NCBI GenBank assembly: GCA_965261925.1
Contig: OZ253486.1
Span: 3,782,001-3,846,000 of the forward strand
Length of the DNA: 64,000 nt
Origin: Bin87 sp965261925
GTDB lineage: Bacteria > Chloroflexota > Dehalococcoidia > Lucifugimonadales > UBA3495
Direction of reading: 5' to 3'
Numbering within the stretch: the first letter of the stretch is position 1; every line of letters begins with the position of its first letter. The translations under genes were made by a program, and so were the position numbers. Below the pieces are notes generated by a model. The model was not told where the DNA came from. It saw only the letters and a list, made by a program, of their open reading frames with translations, and ran no database searches. This document shows, piece after piece, positions 25,597-33,895 of the stretch.

Positions 25597-26019
25597 GTGT
25601 TCGTCGACACCAACATCCTGGTCAACGCCCGCATCCGCGAGGCGCCTCATCACGACTCAGCTAGAGACAGCCTCGAACGTGCCCTTCGCGGTCCCGAGCC
25701 GCTGCGCATCAGCCGCCAGATCATGCGTGAGTACCTGGCGGTGGTCACCCGTCCCCAGGCCTGGCCGGTGCCCATCACCCGCGGTGAAGCCCTTGACGAC
25801 GTCCGCCGCCTGGACCAGGCTTTCGAGGTGCTTGAGGATGGCGCGCGGGTTACCGATATGCTGGTGTCCCTGTGCCGGGATGTGGCCGTGGGAGGCCGGC
25901 AGATTCACGACGCCAACATCGTGGCCACCATGCTGGCCCACGGCGAGCGCCGGCTGCTCACGTTCAACGGCGCGGACTTCCGGCGCTACGGCGGCCGACT
26001 TGAACTGGTAACCGGCTGA
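25597..26019 (+). CDS. PIN-domain protein (VapC-like ribonuclease toxin)
   Basis: Start GTG 25597, 140 residues. The acidic PIN active site is visible: Asp4 in MFVDTNILVNA, Glu in MREYLAVVTRP near residue 45, and Asp in IHDANIVATML near residue 108. VapC toxins cleave tRNA or rRNA and are usually preceded by an AbrB, RHH or Phd antitoxin. Here the partner is the DUF7662-like gene. It is complete, with no sign of decay. Confidence 0.85.
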   Translation: MFVDTNILVNARIREAPHHDSARDSLERALRGPEPLRISRQIMREYLAVVTRPQAWPVPITRGEALDDVRRLDQAFEVLEDGARVTDMLVSLCRDVAVGGRQIHDANIVATMLAHGERRLLTFNGADFRRYGGRLELVTG

Positions 26020-26195
26020 CTGTCACCCCGCTCCGTGTCTGGGTCCACCGATCACGGCAGCCGGCTTGCCGCCCTGCTGAATTCGGATTTTCATTCCCCA
26101 CACTCGTGTCGAGCGGCTGCAGCCGGCGCTCCCGGCAACCCGGCGTGCGCTGCCCCCTCGCATAAATCACATTCGATGACCACGGAGGTCATGCC

Positions 26196-26669
26196 ATGAA
26201 ATGGAAGGAACTCATCGACCTGGCGCGGGAGATGGCGACAACTCCGCCGTCTGACCGTCTCCATCAGGCCAAACTTCGTCTCGCGGTCGCCACCGTCTAT
26301 TACGCCGTGTACCACGCCCTGGCCCGCAGCAACGCGGACCTGCTGATCGGTCCGTCCGAAACGGAGGGCAGCGCGCCGGAGTGGAACCGCGTCCACATGG
26401 CCCTGGGCGGCGACTCGGCGCATGAGCTGATGCAGGTCGACTTCTCCCGTCATCCCGAGGGGATCCGGCGGTTCGTCGATGAGTTCCTCGCCGCGCATGA
26501 CCAACGGCTGCTGGCCGAGGAGGACCCGGTGACCGCCTTCACCACCGACCAGGCCCGGGACTGGGTTGATCGAGCCGAGACGGCCATCGCCGAGTTCCTG
26601 ACCATAGAGCCCGAACAACGCCGAGCCTTTGCCCTGGAGTTGCTGCCGGTCCAACCATTGGAGAAATAG
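26196..26669 (+). CDS. HEPN-like domain protein
   Basis: The 157-residue helical protein shows the HEPN-like pattern DLAREMA ... DRLHQAKLRLAVATVYYAVYHALARSNAD, with the conserved aromatic helix YYAVYHAL, followed by EWNRVHMALGGDSAHELM. The canonical Arg-x4-6-His ribonuclease motif is not obvious, so it may be an inactive or regulatory variant. It is convergent with the helicase-nuclease gene (stops 21 bases apart). HEPN proteins are common in toxin-antitoxin and anti-phage loci. 26020-26195 holds no gene. Confidence 0.65.
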   Translation: MKWKELIDLAREMATTPPSDRLHQAKLRLAVATVYYAVYHALARSNADLLIGPSETEGSAPEWNRVHMALGGDSAHELMQVDFSRHPEGIRRFVDEFLAAHDQRLLAEEDPVTAFTTDQARDWVDRAETAIAEFLTIEPEQRRAFALELLPVQPLEK

Positions 26670-26690
26670 TTCCCATCGGCAGGGCTGTGG

Positions 26691-29345
26691 TCATGCGGTG
26701 AGGTCCACCGGCGCCCACCCATCGCCGCGGTAGCGCCAGGCATGGCGTGGTCCCTGGCCGAGGATGACCACATCCCCGCAGCCGGAGCCCAGTATCCGCT
26801 GGGCCACGTCCATGGGGAACTCGCTCACCGGCTTGACCTCCGCGTAGGCTTCGAGGTCGCTCAGCACTATCCGGAAATCGGGAGTCCAACCGTCGAACCG
26901 CGCCGGCTCATACTCCCAGGCGATGCCTCTCCTGTCGAAGTACGCCGCCCACCGGGCCTCCAGCTGACTGCGGAAGGTCGTGCCGCCGTACTCGGTGATG
27001 GCGGGAGTCCGCTCGGGACCCAGCGTGTGGGGCGCCACTGCCGCTGCCCATCGGTGCAGCGCGGCGGCGGTGTCTTCCCTGAGCAACCGTTCCCGTTCCG
27101 GGCGCTGTCCGGACGAGCGAGCGATCTCCAGCAGCGCCTGGGTGTAGCCGCCCAGGTTGTCGGCCACGGCCTTCGAGAGTCCCAACCCGCCGCCCACCTT
27201 GTCCCAGAGGACGATGGCGCGGCGCACCTCGCTGCTGTGTCCGTCGCGCACCACCTGCACGTTCTGGTGGGTGGTGCGGATGTCGGCCGGATGGATCGCC
27301 TCCCGGGTGCACATCACCGTCCGCAGGGCTCGGGCCACATCCCGGCGCGTATTGGCGTCGTCGAACCAGTCCTCCCAGATGATGATCGCCGTGGCCGTGG
27401 TGCGCAGGTTGGTCTCCACCTCGGGGATGCCCTCGGCGCCGTAGTTGACGTCCCGCCAGTCGGCATCGCCCGTTTCGCGCACTGAACAGCCGACGATGCG
27501 TTCCCAGGCCACCGCCTGGGCGTGGGTGCAGTACTCCAGATGCCCCAACGTCGACGCACGGGCCTGCTGCAGCGTGACCGTAGCGCCGCTGCGGGTGATG
27601 GGCCGAGTTTCTCTCGGCGGCGCGTGCCGCGCCGTGATCACCGTCTCGCCGCCGGATTCCCGCCAGGCCAGGACGGAGTAGCTCTGCTTGGCGTGGAGGT
27701 AGGTGGCCAGCGGATAGGCGTCCCGCGCCGCCTCCCGGCGCGTAACCTCGCTGGTGAGCAGTTCGGTGGTCAGGGGTTCGCTCTCGCCGCCCGGCATCAG
27801 TTGCACGATGCGCGCTCTGCCATCGGCGGCGTCCCGTATGTCATTGCGGTGAGGCTGCTGTGGGTCACCGGTCTGGAACTCCGGCGCATAGTGGTCGCCC
27901 CGGGCGATCTCCCTGAGCGTCTGGGGCAGCTGCTCCGGCCACGCGTCCGTGGGCGAGGGGATGGCCCGCTCCATGCCGTTCAGGTCGGTCTCCTTGGCCA
28001 GGCAGCGGCCGTGGGTGTTCTTGATGTTGGGATTGGATGGGTAGAGCCGGGCCGGCTCCACGGGCTGGTTCCAGTAGGTTTCGAGGCTGTCCTCGTGGAA
28101 CTGGAGGGCGTGGCGCGGCGCCACGATGATGAACCGCCCCGGACCGGTCCGTCCGACCCGCCCTGCCCGCTGTTTGACTTTGCCCACCGAGTGGGGCAGG
28201 CCAAGGTTGAATCCCACCTGCAGGTCGGGGATGTCGATGCCCATCTCCATGGCGCTGGTGCTGGCCAGCCCACGAATGTTCCCCTCCCGCAGCGCCTCCT
28301 CGATGCGCTCCCGTCGCATCAGGCCTGAGCGGTAGGCCATGGCGTCCCTGGACTCGACGATGATGGCATCCTCGGTGATGCTGCGTGCTGCCTCGATGCC
28401 AGCGGCGGCACGCTCCGCCAGTTGCCGGTCGTCGATGAAGGCGATGTACGACCGGTCGGGGTCCTCGCTGATCACCTCCCGCACCGCCGTCTGCAAATCC
28501 TGCCAGCCCTCGTCGTGGGGATCACGGCCGACCACGTGCTGCACGGTGAGCTCGGCCCGGGGACTGCCGTTGTAGCGGTCGTCCACCACCTGGAAGGGCA
28601 GGCCGGTGAGGGTTTCGAGGTGTTGCGCGGGATTGTGGATGGTGGCGCTGGCGGCGATGACCCGCAGAGGCTCGAACTGGGACATCAGCTCCCGGCGCTT
28701 CTGCTGCAGCCGGTGCAGCAGGTAGAGGCAGTGGGTGCCCAGCGCGCCGTCGTAGGTGTGGGCCTCGTCCAGGATCAGGAACGCCAGGTTCGAGAGGAAG
28801 CGGCGCACGTTGTACTGGGTGTTCTGCACTTCCCTGAGGTCGTGGCGCAGCGGCCGTTTGCCGTAGAGGGGTTCCGAGTAGGCCATCAGCCACTGCTGGA
28901 TCACGTCTGGGGTCATTAGGGCCAGGCGGGTGCGCTGCAGGATCTCCCTGCGGTCGGTGAGGTCGCGCACGTCGCCGTCGATGCGGTTGATGCTAGCAGG
29001 GTCCAGGCCGGCGGCCTCGGCCATGCCCTGCCAGCGGATCACCTGGTCACGGGCCAGGGCCTTGATGGGGTAGATGGCGATGGCCGTGGCGTTCGGGTTG
29101 GCGGCCAGGTGGTGCAGGGCAGGCGCCTGGAAGACCAGGGACTTGCCGCTGGCGGTGCCGGTGCTGATCACCAGGTTGTGGCCCTGGCCCACCAGCTCCA
29201 GCCCCATGGCCTGGTGCAGGTAGAGCTGGCCGCCGGTGGTCTGATCTTTCACCGCGGGCCAGACCGGGCTGTCGGCCAGCCAGGCGGGCGTCTCGCCGCA
29301 GTGCGCCTCCTGGCCGGGAATGGTGATCTCGTCGTGAATGTTCAT
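26691..29345 (-). CDS. Superfamily-2 helicase (YprA/MrfA type) fused to PD-(D/E)XK nuclease-like domain
   Basis: An 884-residue protein. The helicase core runs from ~40 to ~420: Walker A TGTASGKS (62-69), DEAH box LDEAHTYDG (192-200), motif III SAT (233-235), motif V TSAMEMGIDIPDL and motif VI QRAGRVGRTGPG (392-403). A DUF1998-like region near 660-750 contains VLWDKVGGGLGLSKAV, but its usual four-cysteine cluster is not apparent. The last ~94 residues add a nuclease-like fold: Glu796 in RSQLEARWAAYF, Asp823 in WTPDFRI and Glu836-x-Lys838 in AYAEVKP. YprA/MrfA proteins unwind damaged DNA; the added nuclease would let this one cut. It is last in an operon behind higB-higA-phd and a small Cys-rich gene, 60 bases after the latter. 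Confidence 0.88.
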   Translation of the reverse strand: MNIHDEITIPGQEAHCGETPAWLADSPVWPAVKDQTTGGQLYLHQAMGLELVGQGHNLVISTGTASGKSLVFQAPALHHLAANPNATAIAIYPIKALARDQVIRWQGMAEAAGLDPASINRIDGDVRDLTDRREILQRTRLALMTPDVIQQWLMAYSEPLYGKRPLRHDLREVQNTQYNVRRFLSNLAFLILDEAHTYDGALGTHCLYLLHRLQQKRRELMSQFEPLRVIAASATIHNPAQHLETLTGLPFQVVDDRYNGSPRAELTVQHVVGRDPHDEGWQDLQTAVREVISEDPDRSYIAFIDDRQLAERAAAGIEAARSITEDAIIVESRDAMAYRSGLMRRERIEEALREGNIRGLASTSAMEMGIDIPDLQVGFNLGLPHSVGKVKQRAGRVGRTGPGRFIIVAPRHALQFHEDSLETYWNQPVEPARLYPSNPNIKNTHGRCLAKETDLNGMERAIPSPTDAWPEQLPQTLREIARGDHYAPEFQTGDPQQPHRNDIRDAADGRARIVQLMPGGESEPLTTELLTSEVTRREAARDAYPLATYLHAKQSYSVLAWRESGGETVITARHAPPRETRPITRSGATVTLQQARASTLGHLEYCTHAQAVAWERIVGCSVRETGDADWRDVNYGAEGIPEVETNLRTTATAIIIWEDWFDDANTRRDVARALRTVMCTREAIHPADIRTTHQNVQVVRDGHSSEVRRAIVLWDKVGGGLGLSKAVADNLGGYTQALLEIARSSGQRPERERLLREDTAAALHRWAAAVAPHTLGPERTPAITEYGGTTFRSQLEARWAAYFDRRGIAWEYEPARFDGWTPDFRIVLSDLEAYAEVKPVSEFPMDVAQRILGSGCGDVVILGQGPRHAWRYRGDGWAPVDLTA

Positions 29346-29405
29346 GACGTCGTTGCAGTGGTCAGCCCAGCGGCACGTTGCAGGCAGCGGCTGATGACGT
29401 GTCTG

Positions 29406-29705
29406 TCAAACTCCGTTAGATTCGTTGATGCGGTCGCAGCACGTCGGGCCGCAGGCCTTCAGGTCGCCGGCGCGGATGTCGAAGGCGCATCTGGCCGGGA
29501 TCCGTTCGCCGCACCAGGCGCAGATCCGCCGGAGCAGGGCAGCGCGCAACGCCTCCGGGAACGACGCGGGGTCCAGCGTGGGCCGGTGGTTGCGGCAGTA
29601 CCAGTCGGCCAGGTCGTCGGCGATGGTCGGAAGCGACTGCTCCATTATGTCCAGCGTGAGACCATCCTGCCACTCGGCGAAGCGGCGCATCTGATCATCG
29701 GTCAT
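29406..29705 (-). CDS. Small Cys-rich protein between antitoxin and helicase genes
   Basis: Start ATG 29705 overlaps the stop of the Phd-type gene (ATGA) and has GGAGGG just upstream, so a longer start at 29717 is not needed. The 99 residues contain helical segments (MRRFAEWQDGLTLDIMEQS, TIADDLADWYCRNHRPT) and a C-terminal cysteine cluster ICAWCGERI ... ACGPTCCDRIN suited to zinc binding. No family is recognised. Overlap with the antitoxin gene and proximity to the helicase gene imply a role in the same system. Confidence 0.65.
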   Translation of the reverse strand: MTDDQMRRFAEWQDGLTLDIMEQSLPTIADDLADWYCRNHRPTLDPASFPEALRAALLRRICAWCGERIPARCAFDIRAGDLKACGPTCCDRINESNGV

Positions 29706-29956
29706 CTCGCCCTCCATCTTCCGGCCGCGGCCCTGATGTTCCGGAAGTCCCGGTAGTCAGCATCGGGCAGTTCGGTAAAGGCGCCCCGCAGTGTGGCGAG
29801 GGAGGGTTTGCCGTCAGCGTAGGCGTTCACCGCGGTGAGCCGTCCGCACGGCCGCCCTCGGCGGGTGATGATCACCTCCTCGCCCTGGTCCATCTCCCGC
29901 AGTATCCGGGTGAGGTGGGCCCTCGCTTCGCTGATGCTGTAGGTGAGCATGCTCAT
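29702..29956 (-). CDS. Phd/YefM-type antitoxin
   Basis: The 84-residue protein has the Phd/YefM DNA-binding fold: MLTYSISEARAHLTRILREM, DQGEEVIITRRGRPCGRL, then a variable acidic tail. Members repress their own operon and neutralise Doc, YoeB or VapC toxins. No cognate toxin is adjacent. Upstream is the complete higB-higA pair, with whose last gene it overlaps by one base, and downstream the small Cys-rich gene. The PIN protein at 25597 is a conceivable distant partner (inference). Confidence 0.85.
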   Translation of the reverse strand: MSMLTYSISEARAHLTRILREMDQGEEVIITRRGRPCGRLTAVNAYADGKPSLATLRGAFTELPDADYRDFRNIRAAAGRWRAR

Positions 29957-30303
29957 CAGGCCTCAGTACCGGCGCGGGTTTCCTCCTCCGGCACGCTGGA
30001 GAAGTTGGTGATGGTCACATCACCGATGGGGAACGACGCGGTAATGCGCAGCTCACCGCCGATGGATTCAATATAGGAACGCAGGCTCGAGATGTACATG
30101 TCGGTCCGCTGTTCCAGCTTCGCCACCGCGGGCTGGTTCACCCGCAGACGGTCCGCCAGGTCCTGCTGGGTGAGGGCCATGGCCTGACGCAGCTCGCGCA
30201 GCGGCATTTCCGCCAGCAGCTCGGCCTTCTTCGCTTCCACCCGCCGCCGGCGCTCCGGCGTGAAGTCCTCGGTCAATTCCTGAAATTGATGTCGTCCGCT
30301 CAT
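29956..30303 (-). CDS. higA: HigA-type XRE antitoxin
   Basis: Residues ~35-90 form a cro/C1 helix-turn-helix: LRELRQAMALTQQDLADRLR, then VNQPAVAKLEQRTDMYISSL. The C-terminal strand GELRITASFPIGDVTITNF is typical of HigA proteins encoded behind a Gp49-type toxin. It should bind HigB and repress the operon, probably at the inverted repeat inside the promoter at 30669-30697. Its start overlaps the higB stop by four bases. Confidence 0.88.
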   Translation of the reverse strand: MSGRHQFQELTEDFTPERRRRVEAKKAELLAEMPLRELRQAMALTQQDLADRLRVNQPAVAKLEQRTDMYISSLRSYIESIGGELRITASFPIGDVTITNFSSVPEEETRAGTEA

Positions 30304-30662
30304 GGGATGATGCCTTCCTCCCGCAACTCGTTGAGATGGTCGTCGTACAGCCGGTCAGCAATGGGTACGTACTCCTGGTAGAACCGGTCATTGCCGGTCT
30401 TGGTCCCTCCAATCAGCAGGATCGATGCTCGCCTGGGATCAAAGGCATAGAAGGTGCGCAGCGGCTCACCCCCGCTCTGCGTCCTGAGCTCTCTCATGTG
30501 GCTGTGCCGGGAAGTCACTATCCCTGAAGAGTGGGGATACGGCAACGTGGGTCCGCGGTCCATCAGCAGTTCCACGGTGGCTGCCAGGTCCTCCTGCTGT
30601 TCTTCACTAAGGGTGTCCCACCACTCCCTGAACTGGTCGGTGTACTCCACCTGCCACGACAT
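30300..30662 (-). CDS. higB: HigB-type (RelE/ParE superfamily, Gp49-like) toxin
   Basis: The 120-residue product matches phage-derived Gp49/HigB toxins: VEYTDQFREWWDTLSEEQQE, then HMRELRTQSGGEPLRTFYAF, RRASILLIGGTKTGNDRFYQ and the C-terminal helix. Such toxins are ribosome-dependent mRNA interferases. The first gene of a five-gene operon, its ATG lies about seven bases after the -10 box, so the message is likely to be leaderless. Confidence 0.88.
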   Translation of the reverse strand: MSWQVEYTDQFREWWDTLSEEQQEDLAATVELLMDRGPTLPYPHSSGIVTSRHSHMRELRTQSGGEPLRTFYAFDPRRASILLIGGTKTGNDRFYQEYVPIADRLYDDHLNELREEGIIP

Positions 30663-30668
30663 GAACCC

Positions 30669-30697
30669 ATTATATTCCTGTTACGGAATAATGCCAA
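30669..30697 (-). promoter_or_regulatory. Consensus promoter of the higBA-helicase operon with internal operator
   Basis: On the minus strand TTGGCA (30697-30692) and TATAAT (30674-30669) are separated by exactly 17 bases. Between them lies the inverted repeat ATTCC-N6-GGAAT (30674-30689 on the plus strand), where a dimeric antitoxin could block RNA polymerase. The predicted transcription start coincides with the higB ATG (30662). 30698-30941 shows no gene. Confidence 0.75.
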
Positions 30698-30941
30698 AAT
30701 GACCCCGCCTTTACCGCATCTGCCATTCCTGGCGAACTGTATTTGAAAGGCGCTGAAAGTCGTGCCACTCACCCGCTGCATCGTTCCGTCCAACCTGTTG
30801 GGGCTGACGCGATGCGTCGGGCACGTATCATTCCATCAGGAACCCGCCGCACATCGCTTCGGACGACAAGGGCGGTGTGTCATGAGTCGCAAGCACGAAG
30901 ATCCCGCACCGCCCTGAGCGCGGCGTAAAGGAGCAGACCCA

Positions 30942-31559
30942 ATGCAATCGGAATATCTACATCCGCAACACCACGATAACGGAAACGCCGACGAGGATCG
31001 GGCCACCGCCGTCCTGCTGACCCGCGGCGGTATCGACGGAGTATCCGCCTTCGTGCTGCGCCACTGGCGTCCCGGGACCAACCCGCCGGAGCCGGTGTTC
31101 GTCACCTGGCTGCTGGACGTCGGCCGCTTCTGCCTGACGGTGAAGTACGGCCACTGCTCCCTGCAGGATGGACAGTGGCACGTCGACACCGGGTCGGGCC
31201 CTCGGATCACGGCGTCGCCGCTGGAACAGGCCCGGGTCGAGGCGCTGTCGATCAGGGAGATCCTGCAGGAGCGCCTGAACCGCCCGATAACCGTTGCGCC
31301 GGCCCTGGCCTTATTCGATATGGACCCCGACCGGCGCATCGAGCGTCTGGCCCGCCGAAGCCGTGTTCCGCTGCTCTGGGACCTGGAGGGCTGCACCGGA
31401 CAGCTGGCCGATGCCGCGGCCGGAGGCCGACTCTGCCAGCCACTGGAGCGGTGGCAGGTGCTGGCGGAGATATCGGCGCTCATGGAGGGCATCGATACGG
31501 CCGGCGCGGTCCCATCCCGAAAGCCCCAGTTGGGCTTCCGGTCCGCATCGGCATCGTAG
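30942..31559 (+). CDS. Second NERD-like domain protein
   Basis: Start ATG 30942 is preceded by AAAGGAG. The layout parallels the NERD-like protein at 15739: VFVTWLLDVGRFCLTVKYGH, then SLQDGQWHVDTGSGP, SPLEQARVEALSIREILQER and a strand ITVAPALALFDMDPD. Unlike that copy, the C-terminal third continues into a helical segment (LERWQVLAEISALMEG). Nuclease residues are not obvious. It is divergent from higB at 279 bases and so flanks the toxin-helicase operon. Confidence 0.55.
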   Translation: MQSEYLHPQHHDNGNADEDRATAVLLTRGGIDGVSAFVLRHWRPGTNPPEPVFVTWLLDVGRFCLTVKYGHCSLQDGQWHVDTGSGPRITASPLEQARVEALSIREILQERLNRPITVAPALALFDMDPDRRIERLARRSRVPLLWDLEGCTGQLADAAAGGRLCQPLERWQVLAEISALMEGIDTAGAVPSRKPQLGFRSASAS

Positions 31560-31639
31560 GATGCACCTCATCGCCATGATCGCAGTGGTCCGATTTCAGC
31601 GGACAACCGCCAGCCGATCAGAACGCCGACCGCTGTCCC

Positions 31640-32905
31640 TTACTGGACGGCGCGTGGACGTCGCACCACGAGGTCGGGATTCTCCTGGACGTAATCCGCC
31701 AGGTTCTCCATCCCCAGTTCCATCTTGCGGGAGGGCCGGATGGACGGGGTCTGGTCGATGAAGTACTCCGTGCCCACCTCCACAGCGCCGCCCAGCGTGT
31801 AGCCCTGGACCACCCAGTCGGGCGGGGGCTCGCAGAAGGCGCCGTCCACACACTGGAGGACCTGGCCGGCGATGCAATGCTTGCGGCGGAACATCTCCAG
31901 GGCGCGGTTGGCGGCGCGGCGCTTTTCATAGCGTTCCGGGCGCCGTTCCATGGACCTGATGACCCCGTCGGGGTCCCGCTGGTAGTGCCAGACGTGGAAG
32001 TGAGTATCGGCCATGTCGCCCCCCCAGCAATGCCTCAGGGTACAATTGTACCCGGCAGCTCCTTGCGATGGAAACGGCTTGCCATAATGGATGTTGGGCG
32101 AACCAACGCGAGTGCCGTTAAACCCAGAAGCACAGGAACGCTTGCTTAGCCACCCCGGCACGACACGCCCCCTATCGGTGGACTGGGGATAAGGAAGCTG
32201 CGGGATACTGCTGCCGGGTGGAAGCAGACGATACTCGACCACGGTCTCCTCTTCAGTGAGATCTTCCCGGCTGTCACTGTCTATCCGGTAGGTGGAGCGC
32301 CGCAACAGCAACGGCGCGTCTTCCACAAACTCCCGCTCCCACCGGGTCTTCCTCGAATCGGACCAACCTTCATAAATCAGTGTGGCTCTCCCGTTCAGTT
32401 CGCCGATGCCCTTGAGCTCAAAATCAGGGTTGGATGCCAGGTTCTGCGGCGAATTCCAAATCCAATCGATCCACTCTGCCGGAGAACCCCACCGGACGTT
32501 CATTTCCATCGTCTCTCCGCTGGACACGTACGTGGTCGTATATTTTCCATCTATTGCTTGCGTATATTGAAGCAACCTGCCGTCCTGGTCGCGCACCGTC
32601 ACCACGTTCAGTTCGCCCTGATCACCCGTGTCGGGCTGCCACCAGTTCTCGATGATCACTCGATGCGGCGGGTCGCTGGCGCCGGGAATTATCCGGTCCA
32701 TCCGGTAGTCCTCGATCTTGAAGTAAAGAATGCGCCCGTCGGCCAGCCCATCCAGCAAGACCTGCTCATTACGGTCGGCAGGAGACAACGACTCGCCGGC
32801 GATGTTCGTTCCGTTCTCCAGAAAGTGGAGCGTGCCACCCCAAATCGCGACACCCGTCAGCAGGGTTAGAGCTACTACGGCGGAAATACGTGCCGAGTTC
32901 ATCAT
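31640..32905 (-). CDS. Membrane-anchored secreted protein
   Basis: The start MMNSARIS (ATG 32905) gives a 421-residue protein with an N-terminal signal-anchor (ISAVVALTLLTGVAIWGGTL). The extracellular part begins with beta-rich sequence of the kind found in LolA/outer-membrane-lipoprotein-sorting-like folds (LLQYTQAIDGKYTTTYVSSG, LNGRATLIYEGWSDSRKT). It ends in a Cys-containing domain (CTLRHCWGGDM, HCIAGQVLQCVDGAFCEPPP). The upstream in-frame extension to 33016 lacks support. The function is unknown; it resembles the neighbouring exported proteins in style rather than in sequence. Confidence 0.6.
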   Translation of the reverse strand: MMNSARISAVVALTLLTGVAIWGGTLHFLENGTNIAGESLSPADRNEQVLLDGLADGRILYFKIEDYRMDRIIPGASDPPHRVIIENWWQPDTGDQGELNVVTVRDQDGRLLQYTQAIDGKYTTTYVSSGETMEMNVRWGSPAEWIDWIWNSPQNLASNPDFELKGIGELNGRATLIYEGWSDSRKTRWEREFVEDAPLLLRRSTYRIDSDSREDLTEEETVVEYRLLPPGSSIPQLPYPQSTDRGRVVPGWLSKRSCASGFNGTRVGSPNIHYGKPFPSQGAAGYNCTLRHCWGGDMADTHFHVWHYQRDPDGVIRSMERRPERYEKRRAANRALEMFRRKHCIAGQVLQCVDGAFCEPPPDWVVQGYTLGGAVEVGTEYFIDQTPSIRPSRKMELGMENLADYVQENPDLVVRRPRAVQ

Positions 32906-33244
32906 GACCAGCCAGGCTGTCGCATATGGGTAATTTAGCTGACCGTCGTTCCTGAGAGAGCATAATCTCAGGGACCGACCTCGGTGGTTTCGTGGCGAAC
33001 ATCCAGCAAATTGCACGCTTGGGGCTCCCGTCTTTTCAGGAGTGAAGGGGTTGCAACGTCATATGCGATCGCCCGGTCGTCGAATGCGATTCGGAAGTTG
33101 TTGGGGTGGTTGTGCGTTGGCATCTATTGGGTGCTCTTGGTTCTGGGGTCGCTTTTGTGTTTCCAAACCATCGTCCAGATGCACGGGAGCGCTTGCTGGC
33201 TCTTTCAGCACACCGCGACAGTCATCATTTCGGTGGATTGGGGT

Positions 33245-33895
33245 TTATTCGGAGTCGTTGGCTTCCCTGACAACAGGTTGCTGGGCGCCTCGCACCAGGA
33301 CTTCGGTCACGACGAAATTGCCAATTTGCACCGGTATGCCCCGGGCATCGTCCGCCAAAACTAAGGTGCCCTTTCCGACTGGGATCTTCCAGCCGGAAGC
33401 AGGTTCCGTGCAGTCGTCGTCGAAGCAGACCTTGGTGGTGGTAGCCACCTTCTCAGCTGGCTTCCCATGAATGCTTTCGAGGACCGCAATGGGAATTGGC
33501 ATCAAGCCGCCCCGAGGTATTCTGACCACCCCTTTCGGAATCGTCTCGGTGGAAGTCCGGCCAGTTATTGCGTTGTATTCCGCATAGACGCGCCCGTCCA
33601 ACTTCTGATAGCTGCCGGCATTGTTGAAAGTCCCCACGCTAACCACGATATCGTCGGCCTCGATCACCTCCTCAATCCACGATGTCCGCGAATTGTAGGT
33701 CAATTGACGGACCTCTCCGATAGACCTACCGCTTACCGCGGCCTCGACGTTGTATTTCATGATCAGCGGCGGCCAGTCGTTGGGTTCCGCCCGAGCCTGG
33801 TTTGCCCAGACAAGGATACCGATGGTCGCCCCACCGACGACCACGATGATGGCCAATGCGGTCCACCGGTTGAATTTCCCCATCAATTCTTGCAA
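33245..33895 (-). CDS. Signal-anchored secreted protein
   Basis: TTG 33895 is chosen because GGAGGAG lies nine bases upstream. ATG 33883 is the alternative. A single N-terminal membrane helix (ALAIIVVVGGATIGILVWA) precedes ~180 extracellular residues of beta character (LTYNSRTSWIEEVIEADDIV) with one Cys pair (VCFDDDC). Family unknown. It is one of several exported proteins encoded in this stretch. Confidence 0.6.
   Translation of the reverse strand: MQELMGKFNRWTALAIIVVVGGATIGILVWANQARAEPNDWPPLIMKYNVEAAVSGRSIGEVRQLTYNSRTSWIEEVIEADDIVVSVGTFNNAGSYQKLDGRVYAEYNAITGRTSTETIPKGVVRIPRGGLMPIPIAVLESIHGKPAEKVATTTKVCFDDDCTEPASGWKIPVGKGTLVLADDARGIPVQIGNFVVTEVLVRGAQQPVVREANDSE

Noticed and set aside
27522..28328. 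Plus-strand frame opposite the helicase gene
   Set aside because: Antisense to helicase motifs V and VI and without plausible protein composition.
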